DNA of 64,000 nt from Acanthosepion esculentum (lineage: Eukaryota; Mollusca; Cephalopoda; Sepiida; Sepiidae). The stretch lies in NCBI GenBank assembly GCA_964036315.1, contig OZ038498.1, forward strand, positions 9,967,861 through 10,031,860, written 5' to 3'. Below are positions 12,701 to 24,700 of this stretch, piece after piece (positions within the stretch are counted from its first letter, which is position 1; each line of letters opens with the position of its first letter). Made by a program: the position numbers and the translations under genes. The notes beneath the pieces were generated by a model, which did not search any database, was not told where the DNA came from, and saw nothing but the letters and a program-made list of their open reading frames with translations.

Positions 12701-15700
12701 TTTTTGCAGTACTAGAGTTATTGCCCTTGAATTAGTACTTCTAGTTAGCAGTGTTATTATTAGGTTGGTGCAAAAATAATGTCGTTTTTTGACGTTCAAG
12801 ATCATGTCAAAAAACGACATTATTTTTGCAGCAACCTAATACAAAAGTAGTGAACTCTTTCAAGATGTTTATGAAATTTGGAAATGAAAAAAAACTCTCC
12901 CCATGAAGGAGTACAGCAATAATAATTGGGAAAAAAATATATTTATATCAGTACTTTTGATAGTAAATTATATAAAGAATAATACATCCTAACATAACAT
13001 ATCACTAGTTTAGTCTAAACCTATTAAATTGTATTTTTAATTCAAGTAACAATTTTTTTGCATGTTTGAGTAAGATGATTAAATGAGAGTTATTGGAAAA
13101 GTAAAGTCAGTCTACTCAAAGGTTGTTTATTTTTGTAAATAAGAAATTATCTTGAAGTCCAGGGGTGGAGGGAATGTTTTGTGGAGTTATTGTTTCTTTT
13201 CTTAAATACAATCCTTTTTCAAAATGGCTGCCAATCTAGATGCACATAAAAAGTCATAGGAGAAGAGTGAAAGTGCTATAAGCATTCACAGGAGTTTAGT
13301 GAATGTCTATAGTAAGGTTGCATTTGATGTAAACACAGGAGATGAGTTAGTAGAGTTAATGAGAAAGGAGGAACTGATCTTGATGACAAATCTCATTGTG
13401 TTAGGACGTCTGCTTGCTGAAAATGTGCATAAGGCCAAGCAAGCTGATGTTCTCATTACAGCTGTCAGAATGACAAAAGTCTGTGAAAGCTTTCAGGTGA
13501 GCCATAGTAGTGCTTTTGTTGGGGTATGTTAATAAGAATGGACCATTTGTAGATGTCTATTTATTGCTGCGGGAATAACATGACCACACGATTTATATTT
13601 AATATAAAATACCACAAAATATGAAATACAAGAAGAGACAAAAAGTTTTATAACAAACAACATTTATATTTATTTTTGTGTCATGATGTACATGCAAAGA
13701 GATTTGTGTTATGTCCCTTTGACTGTGAAATATTTTTATCTGAGCTCACAAAAGTTGAATTAATTACAAAGCTGAGAAATGCTGAATAAACTTTAGTTTT
13801 AGATTATTTCAAAGAGAAAAGCTCTTGTGACTTGTTTGAAAATGCTTTGTATGTTTGTAATGTAATTTGGAAAATTTTGTATGTACATGCATGCGTGAAT
13901 ATGCTTTTAACGTCTGACCGCCCATGGTCGAGACTAGAATCCTTCAAGGCTACATCTTTGCAGGAAAAGAGAGAGAAAGAGCAAACTCGTGCCTGCTATT
14001 TATAATTAATGTAATCACGTGACAGGATCACAGAAATTTGGCGGGAAACTTGACTTGGTCACGCGCTGGAAAAATATTTGTACATGGGTGGATTGCAACG
14101 CCCACTTGTGTGTTTATTGACCAATTAGAAACTGATATTTCCTGAAAATTTGTATGAGGCTGAATAAGCTTCTGAATCCACTTTTTGCACAAAATTGTAC
14201 AAAATTCAACCTTGATAAGAAAGTGGTAGCAGGATGTTAAACTTTCATTTGAGTTCAGTCTCTTTGTTACTCAATTTTCTGTGCGAAATGCATTCCCAGA
14301 TTATTCACAGGCTCTATGAAGGAACAGAGGGTGTTTACTGCTTGAGATCTGGAGCTGCACAACACAGATAGTACCCATTAAATAGGTTCTCCAACAATCT
14401 TAAAGTGAAAGAGACAATTTGCATAAGACTAAGAAAGCAGGCAAGAAGTTTCTATTAGGTGGCTATACACGCTCTCATTCATAAGTGAAATACCACAATT
14501 GAGAAGGAAAGAGACTATGTTGATGACTAGATATGTTGAGGTATTTGTTGTGTTCATTTTGGTAGGTTTCGTGTACTTCTCCAATCTTTTGTAATTAAAA
14601 AAGAACAGGTATTATCTTTTGATAGAAATTTGTAAAAGTGATTGAACATTTTATGCTTTCTTGGTGAATTATTGTGACACATCAATTTCTCTATTCTTAT
14701 TTTGATGTTTCTTTTTGCCTCTTTCTTTCACATTAGTTGAAAAGAAAATCTTAGTGCCCAGAAAAAGATTTCATTACTCACCAAATATTGTACTGTATTG
14801 AGGATTGTCACCAAATTATGCCCAAGTGTCGCTTGTCACTAAGATTCCTAATATCCAATTTTTTTTCAGTTCCTGACCATTTGTTGATGATTGACCAACA
14901 TGCAGCTCATGAGCGAGTTCGACTTGAACAGCTTACTGCAGGTAATTCAAAACACATTTTATCCCACTATACTTTTGATTTGCATTTAACATAAATTTAG
15001 AATCTACATCTTGGCTATATCACATGATCTTAAAGGTATTATTTTATCACAATGTTTTTTACATAATCACTTTAAAAATGTTAAATAGTGTTAAAACCTC
15101 TGCATGAGAAAACTTTCAAAATTAGACAAAAGACAACAGTCTTCAAGCTGCTATTTCTCCATTAGAGCCAATCTGATCCTATCATAAATAATTTTGAAAA
15201 TAAAAGATAAAATCTATTTTAGTACCAACAATGTCAAAATTGATGAATGAATTGGCTCATCATCTTGTGCTTTTTCATCACAATTAATTAAGAATCTTTT
15301 TTCAAGAGCCCAGATAACAACTACTACTTCTGTCCCAGAATGAATGTTACATTTGCATGCACATTTCTTACACAAAATGTAACAGCTATTATGGGACAGA
15401 AGTAGTATAAGAAAAAGAAGCCCCAGAGTGAGTATAACCAAGTCAACTTTATGAACTTGAAATTATAATAAGTGGTTGAAAGTTTGTTGGTTATATTATT
15501 CCATGCAGATGAAGGTCGGGCACAGCATTCTTACAATTTGGGGGTTTTACACCAGCAATATGACTACGGGCTTTTGTTAACACCCCTGAATTCTGGACAT
15601 CTGCAGATGCATTTCATTTATTAGTGCAATTAAAGCCGTCTATATTTTTTATGTCATTCTCATCTTTCCTTCTTCCTAGTGCAGGATTTATCTCTTTACC

Positions 15701-18700
15701 TTACCTTCCTGATTTCTCTTACTACATGAATTTATTTTTTATGGTTTATCAACCCTTTATGTGTTATTTAAAGCTGAAACATATTTCATATTGTAGGAGG
15801 TTGTTTACAGTACCTTGTGTTCCCAAGCAGTTCGCTATCCAAGTACAGATCAGACCCTCTCTTGCTAAAACAAATCCATTAACAGATTCATTGTTATACA
15901 AGAAACTACTTATTTTCATAAAAGTTCTAATGCTGTTTCTTGTGAAATATGACTCTACTCAGTGATTAGTTCTGTTTTTATTGTCATATGATCACCTTAT
16001 AAAAAGGTAATTCCCATCATACCATTGCCATAATGCCATTCATCAGCAATACAACTTAAAATACAACCGGCAATATTTAAACGATGCAACACTTAGGGAA
16101 GGGATTAAACTTAGGAATATTAAGATTACCTCCTCGGTTATCCATTGAAGCTGCTATCCACCAAAGAAAAAAAAAAGAAAAAAAAAAAGCTAGTCCCCAC
16201 TGCGGGCCATTTAAAAATAGTTCGCGCAGCTGATTGGTTGTACAAACAGCCAATCGGATGTGCGGAATACGTGGTCTTTCTTCGTAGAACTCTTTAAAAA
16301 GGCCAGAGTAGCTGTTAGCGTTTTAAAAGTGAGGGGGAATCAGGGTTAGATCTCCCCTGATTGGGTCGATTTGGTGATGGGGAGTATGATGTTGAAAGAC
16401 CCGAAACTCCCTGATGAACCAAGTCAAAACATCACTGACGACCCCCTCAGGCGCCTACTTAAAAGCGTATTTTTGAATTACATGAAATGCATGCCCATTA
16501 TGCTCTGGTAGCAGAGGAGAAAAAATAATTCTTTTCTAATCCAAAGCATTCTATTATATCTTTTATTTATTTACTTTTTATTCTGTTGCTTTAAAAGTGG
16601 ATCTAAAAGAATTACACAAAAATTGTTAATGATGATTTCAAAAGCCATTTAAATCTAATCAAGTTTCAGTCACCTTTATATAATAATATAAAATTTATTT
16701 TAATTTGTGTAAATGTAAATTGTAAAACTATTCCTAAAATTATAGTGACTTTTTTTTTATTTTAGGAATGAACTTATTACAATACAATTTTTAAAAATTT
16801 GATTGCACAGTCATGATACACTAGCTGAACACTCTTTAAGTATTTAATCTGATAGCAAAAAGACATTTGCTCTGTGTTGAGTAAGATGTATTCAGGATTT
16901 GATTTGAAAGTTTTGGATCAGCTCTCCCTCCAGCTACAGTTTTCCCCCTGTAAGTAGAATGAGGAGTGGTTTTTTTGGGCCTGAATGTTGTTTGCCTTTT
17001 ATACATTTTTCCATTTCTTTTTTCAATTTACCTCTCTCTCCTTTTATGGTAATTATATTTTTCCTTGTCTTTCATTTCCCTATTACACTGTTTATACTTT
17101 CACTTTAAACATTACTTTTAGTGGATACTCATATCTGAGATGACTAACCACTAAAAATAACATTTAAAGTTATAAAAATCTGTTGGACTAGTAAATAAAG
17201 AATCCACTGTTTCTTTAGAAAATTACTGTAATAATGAAAATTTGTACCCGACTCCCGTCCAATATTTTTGCCATAGTTAAAGACTAATTGGATTTTTGTT
17301 ATTTTGTTCATATGTGATTGCTGTCTTAAAGATTTTGAAAAGAGTTTTTATCATTTTATTCACCATTTGGATGTTTGTTTTGCTTTTGTTGTGAGCAGAA
17401 CAGTTTCACCAAAATCTTCCTCTACAGGTTTCATGGCTTCATGAATACAGTTTATAAGGAATCGTTTTACTATAGAAAAAATTGCCAATTTTGGTGTGAT
17501 TCACAACACCCATGTAAAATGGATTGTTCCCTATTATTGCCAAGGATGCTCTTCAATTTATTTTCTGCTGAGTTTCCTCCCTACCCTTACAAAATGTACA
17601 ACTCAATCTTACTTTCTTTTTATGTGCCATGTCCTTTCAGGATGTAGGCGATCATGGCTCTCCACTTCCCTCTATCCCTTGCAGGTCTCAACAAGTTCCT
17701 TCCCTCTGCTTCCTCCTCCAGACCACATTCTGTCATCCACTTCTTTAAGTCTGCCAGTTATGTCACATGTCTCTCTTTCCCTCTATTCAACCTGTGAGTG
17801 TCAGATTCTCCAGGCCCTCCTCCCTCATTATGTGTCCCAGAAACTTCAGATGCCTCTTCCTGATGTTATTTATTAGCCTCCTCCTTGTTTGCAACCTCTC
17901 TAAGACCTCATCTAGCCTCCTCCTTGTTTGCAACCTCTCTAAGACCTCATCTAGCCTCCTCCTTGTTTGCAACCTCTCTAAGACCTCATCTAGCCTCCTC
18001 CTTGTTTGCAACCTCTCTAAGACCTCATCTAGCCTCCTCCTTGTTTGCAACCTCTCTAAGACCTCATCTAGCCTCCTCCTTGTTTGCAACCTCTCTAAGA
18101 CCTCATCTATTTTATTCTTGTTGCAGATAAAATGTTTTATTCTTGTTGCAGATAAAATGTTTTATTCTTGTTGTAGATAAAATGTTTTATTCTTGTTGTA
18201 GATAAAATGTTTCATTCTCGTTGTAGATAAAATGTTTCATTCTCGTTGCAGATAAAATGTTTTATTCTTGTCGTAGATAAAATGTTTCATTATTGTTGCA
18301 GATAAAATGTTTTATTCTTGTCGTATATAAAATGTTTCATTATTGTAGATAAAATGTTTTATCCTTGTTGTAGATAAAATGTTTTATTCTCGTTGTAGAT
18401 AAAATGTTTTATTCTCGTTGTAGATAAAATGTTTTATTCTTGTTGTAGATAAAATGTTTTATTCTTGTCGTAGATAAAATGTTTCATTATTGTAGATAAA
18501 ATGTTTTATTCTCGTTGTAGATAAAATGTTTCATTCTCGTTGTAGATAAAATGTTTCATTCTTGTTGTAGATAAAATGTTTTATTCTTGTTGTAGATAAA
18601 ATGTTTTATTCTTGTTGTAGATAAAATGTTTTATTCTTGTTGCAGATAAAATGTTTTATTCTTGTTGTAGATAAAATGTTTCATTCTCGTTGTAGATAAA

Positions 18701-21700
18701 ATGTTTCATTCTCGTTGCAGATAAAATGTTTTATTCTTGTCGCAGATAAAATGTTTTATTCTTGTCGCAGATAAAATGTTTTATTCTCGTCGCAGATAAA
18801 ATGTTTTATTCTCGTCGCAGATAAAATGTTTTATTCTCGTCGTAGATAAAATGTTTCATTCTCGTTGTAGATATGTACCAAGCAGAGAACAACGAGGAAA
18901 AGGAAAAGTTGGCTGTGAAATTTTCCTGGATATGTCCTCCTTGGACACTCAGTTTGTCTGACAAGGAAATGAGAATTGTCAGTTCCTTCTTGGATGAATT
19001 CTCAAAAATTGGTAAAATTACAATCATTTTCCACTTGATTAATTCTTCCTCAGTTTGATATAAACAAAATTCTAAAAGAAAAAAAACATTACTAATTGTA
19101 AAGAGACGAGAGCATTTCACAAATCCTACAAAGGTCAACTATCAATTATACCCCCCCACATTTACTTTAGATGATCCAACGGTTCTTGTTTAATTGAAAC
19201 TAATTAGATGATAATTGACTCTAAGAAAACAGTTAATCAATTATTATTATTATTATTATACTTTAAGTATTATCATATTAATTTCTCACAACCATGTAAA
19301 TGGTTGTGGAATGTAAACAGGAGATGGTTAATTTGCAGTATAAGCACCAAAAGCCCACAGTAATGAAAATGTTCCATTATGGTGTGAAATTGCCTGGTAA
19401 TTTTGAAAATGATATTAAAAGTTTGTACTCTATTACCATTTAGGAGTTATCGACAATGTAAGTTTGACTTTTTTCGTTTTGCATCGAAAGAACAGCTGCC
19501 ATTACTGGCTTTGTTTACATACGTTTGCCTTGAGTAGTGATGTGGCATGGAAGCTTCACTTGTCTTGATTACTGTGCAATGTGCAAAGTTTCAAATGAAT
19601 GCACGATTCCATATATAGCAGTAAAAATGATAAAAACGAAAAATAAAATCAAAATTACATGCCTGAAAGATAAAAAAAATGAAGTTTTCCTTTTTTTTAC
19701 GATGTTTTTTTAAAATTGTATCATGAAAGTTTCATTAAAATCTGACAATTAATATAGAAATTATGTGCCTGAAAAAGGGAAAAAAATGTTTTTACAACAA
19801 TGTTCTTTTTTTTAGAAAAAGAATTCACTCATGACATTATATTTATTTAGAAAAGCTTTCAATTGTTCATATAACAAATTTAAAACAATTTAATAAAAAA
19901 AAGAATTTATACCAATTAAATAAAAACTATTTATTTAAAGCTTCATTTAGAAAAAAAGAAAGCACATTTTAAAATAATTTTTGCAAAAACTGTACAGTAA
20001 TCAAGACGAGTAAAGAGATATGAAAAGCAGTAAAAAGGACGTTAAGTAAGGCAGCTTCCATGCATTATTACTCTAGGCAAATGTATGTAAACAATGTCAG
20101 TAATGGCGGTCGTGCAACACAAAAGAGATCAAACTTACATTGTCAATAAATCCTAAATGATAATCAAGCGCAAACTTTTGTTGCCATTTTGAAAATAATC
20201 AGGCAATTTCACGCCATAATGGATCATTTTCATTATCATGGGCTTTTGGTGCTTATACTGCAAATTAACCAAATTATTTATATGGTAAATATTGACAGTA
20301 AATTATTATTATTATTATACTTTAAGTATTATCATATTAATTTCTCACAACCATGCAAATGGTTGTGGAATGTAAACAGGAGCCATATTAAAAACAATAT
20401 TGCACAATAAAGTGAAATATCTGTCTATATCTCTGAGATGAGGTATTATGATTATTTACATTATTTGGACTGTTATCCTGGATGTACTAATATCTCAAAC
20501 AGAGCATGTGTTCAAGACACGTGTATACTGCAAGCCTACATTCACCGGACAATACCTCAACTTCAACTCCCACCACCCAAAGGGATCGTTGACTGCCTAC
20601 AACATCAGGCAAAAGTCGTAAGTGGCAACCCAGAGACTTATGGACAAAAAAGGGTCAGTATAAGCAGTACCCTACAACATAACAACTACCCCAGGTACAT
20701 GGCAGCAGCTTCGACAAACTGAGATAGAAGAGTGTAAGAGGAGAACAACACTGAGAAAACAGCTTCAGTCTGCCTCCCCCCTATGTGATGGGATTATTGG
20801 AGAAAACACAAAAGTTCTGTGCTCTATATAACATCAGGACGACCTTCAAAAGTGGTTCATCACTTTGCAGACACCTATTCTAAGTAAGAAACAGGCAGCC
20901 CCCTTAAGGTAAGACTGCAAGAACATCGTAATGTGGTAACATGAAGGGAAATAGAAAAGTGAGGTGTAGCTGACCACATATGGAGGGAAAAGGGAGATCA
21001 CTGCCCCCTGTATGATGAGGTTGAATTAATAGATGGAGAACATCACTGGAAAATGCGAAAACTTAAGGAATCAGCACATATGCTAGGCCACAAAAATCTC
21101 CTGAGCTGACCAAACATAGAAATTAATACAATATGGGAACCAGTAATAAGGAGTCCGAGAGAAAAGTAATGAATAACAACACAAAATTGTAATATAAGCT
21201 CTGGTAAAAAAAAAATAAATAATGGAAAAATTGCAATGTGAGCACTGGTAAAAATCAGCTGCTAAGACATTAGGTTTACAGGTCCCAGAAATTCATACAC
21301 AGATGTCTTCAAGGAAACATGACCCAGTGGATAAAGGCGTTGGTTCGATCCATTGATTAGACCCAAAGAGTTGTGAGTTCAAAACCAGGCTACAGTGGAA
21401 TCAACATACTGTATTCAACCAAACTTGGAGAGTTGAGTTGAAAGGGAAATGACTGAGACACCCAGAAGAGGCATGACACGTGGAACTATTACAATCTACC
21501 CCAGTGGACGAAATAAAGGGTTCAGTTTGAAATTCCAATCACCTGAAGAAGGCTGGAGCATACAATGACCGAAATGTTGTGAATATTGCAATGAAGATTA
21601 GGATAACTGTCTGAATCATGTAAATAATGTAAAGTAATTAAGTCGTTTGGAAATTTTTTAGTCATTAATTTTAAGTCAGTTCATTTTTTGAAAGATAATT

Positions 21701-24700
21701 GATTGCTTAATCTTTCTATAAGTTTCTTTACTGCTGAGGATTTGTTTTTGATGTACATATATAGCATTGAAAAAAAGATATGTGTTTGATGTAATTTTCG
21801 AATAACTTTGTTTCTCATAGTTTCTCTGTAGAGGCAAGATTTTAATTTTTTTTTCTTATACATGCAAATATAGTTATTAAACAACTAGCCTAGAAGCAAC
21901 TTTGGGTTGGAGACTGTGGAGGGCTTTTTCAGCCTTTTACCTTCGATATTTAAATTTAACTTTAAATGAATTATTTATTTAATCCTTAATCACGTGTAAC
22001 TAAAGTAGTTAATATTTGTTATTTCAGGTTGCTTATGATTCACCAAGATTGAAAAATTGACGGACACATATACACTATACTTTATTTATATAGATTATTG
22101 ATATTGTTTATTTTAGGATATTACATCAAAAACATGTCAAAATTGCTACACAATTGCAGTGGTATTTCAATGAATATCAATGCATTGCACCAAGCAGTTG
22201 TAAATTACTGGCAAGTGAATGATTTATTTAGATTTAAATGCAAAATACAATTTCTTTTTATAAAAGAAAAAATAAGCATGGTTATAAGGTTTGTGAGTCT
22301 TATTCAGATCAACGAATTAAATATGATCTATGTTAAATTTAAACTAAGCGAAGAAGCAAAAATTAAAAAATTATCTTTCATAGCTGGGTCATGACCCGTA
22401 AATTGGATATTTTTATAATGTAACATTTTAAAAATGTTGACTATTTCTTTTGTTATTACTTCCTTCTTGATAAACGTATTGAAGTTTTATTTTGATTCTT
22501 CTCCTATTGCCAGGTTTGCAGTTGAAAGTGCATCATGAGAGCAACATGATTGAAATACACACGGCCCCGTCATGCATCATGACACGAGAAGCAAGTGAGC
22601 GTAAACATAATCGTAACACTGTGGCTATTGATCTTGTTCAAGTAAGAGTTTGACAAAAATTGTTCTTCTTCGCATACATTTCATGTATATTATGTAGTAA
22701 CAGTCTTTAGAGAGAAATGATTTATTATCTAAGTTGTAAATATATCGGTGTACACTTTTGCACAAATCTCCCTGGGGGAAAAGGTATGAAGAAGGTCAAC
22801 TCAAAACTAATTGGGCATTGACAGTTCCACTCTATAAAAATCTACTTTCTCTGGAAACATCAGCAGTAGTACTTGGTGTGGTGAGGCTGTGGCTATATAT
22901 GCCACAGAGACATTAGAGAGAAGTTGTAAATAACATGTTATGCTTGTTCATCTAACATTTCAGGAAATACAATGATACTTTTTTTTGAATACTTTTATAT
23001 TCCATTTCACTGAGATCTCATCTGAGAAATTATATTTCTTAAAAATTGAAAATATTTTTATGACTCATTTGTCGAACAGCCATAGAAATTGGAACTGGAT
23101 GTGTTCTACCCAGTTTATTGATAAACATTTGAATCCTTGGCAAAATGATACAAGTCTTTAAAAAGCACATTTGTTTTTCTTCTCGATTCTGTTTCAATAA
23201 TATCTGACTGCAATATGCAAGTTTGGCCTGTCTTCATTATTTTTTTTAATTAATTATGTGCCATAGTTATATTGCATCTGATAAAAAATGCTTCACAAAG
23301 TTTCATTGTCGAAAAACAATTGATGTTCTCTGCTTCTTCGTATGTATGCATATCATTTTTATTTTCAGAAATATTTGGAAGATTTTATTCCAATTTCATT
23401 AACAATTTCTTTTTCTTTCAGGCTGTGATTAAAGAGAAAATTGAGGTATGTCCATGAGTTCAGAAAAATTATTTAGAACTTGCTGATAAGGTATCCAGAA
23501 AAGTGAAAGAAAATTTATTTTACTTTTAATGAAGATGTATCATTCTCAAATATTACCTGATTATTTGAAATAGGACTTGATGATGTTCAAGTGATGCCAT
23601 TTCCACTTTATTGTTGTACAGTGTAACCCGGATATAAGAGAGTTGTTGGGACCGGAGAAGAAGTATCTTATATCCGGATTTGGTCTATTTTGTTTTATTA
23701 ACACAGGCTCTAATTTGGGACCAGAGAAAATCTCTCTTATATCCGAGTTTCTCTTATATCCGGGTCTCTTATATCAGGGTTACACTGATTCCAATTTATA
23801 GTTTGTCTTGATCTTATATTGACATAAAGCTGGTGTTCCAATTGCCTACCAGTTAATATTGAATTATTAGTTGGTATAGTATCTCCATTGTCTGGTACTG
23901 CAGTTAGGATTTTGTTGTTGTTTAGTTAATATTATTTTCATGGCAGTAAAGTACTTCATTCAACAAAACAGCATTCTTACTCTTGCAAATATTTCAGCCT
24001 GAAAAGAATCAAAGTCAATAACAACATGGCTGTTCCTCTACAAAGATGATATTGGTAAAATGGCTGCTGTCTGTTTATATCTTCAAAAGCCAACATTTAC
24101 AGCTTTAAGTCATGTGTGTCTTTCCTTTTGGAGGATCGTTCAGTCACGTGATTCCCAGACATTTTCTGATTGAACAGGCTTGTTTCTAATCGTCACATGA
24201 ACACAGTAGGTTAATGAACAAGTTACACAAACATACAGATATGTATCTAGAGTTAACTCCCTTGATGGCTTCGAGTAATTTCATGGTGGTCAGTGTTCAA
24301 ACTAAAAGATCCTCGTTTTGAATGCTGATTTTTTTAGGAAAGCAGAGTTTTTCTATTTGCAAGATTGGTATAACACATTGTCTTTACCTCCAACTTTCAA
24401 AGAGCATTATTTAATAATTGATCATTGTTGTTAGATTAAGCTTATATCTTTATGTGGAGGTTACGTGTAGTGTCAGTACGCCGATTTTGCAGGCACTTAA
24501 ACATTTTTCATTAGTTGTGCATAAATTCTATCCAGTCTCTGCATATAGATACCATCTTTTGCAAATGCACAAGAATATTTAATGTTGTAAGACATTATTA
24601 AAGAATTTGCAACCATGAAAGTTGGCATCATCATTCCAAACCTTTTTGAATTTTCAACAGTCTAGAAAAAATGAATATAGGAATTTTATCTTGTTTTATA

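Noticed and set aside
15509..15625. Candidate extra MLH3 exon after ATGCAG, in a compatible phase
   Set aside because: It runs into a stop without a usable donor, and exon e joins exon f directly in phase with a better match to the MLH3 pattern.
16195..16480. rRNA or snRNA fragment
   Set aside because: A few words recall rRNA, but no continuous match to 18S, 28S, 5S, U1 or U2 could be followed by eye.
17767..18180. Plus-strand Leu/Ser-rich frames over the 39-bp array
   Set aside because: They are shadows of the minus-strand LINE relic; the conserved block lies on the minus strand.
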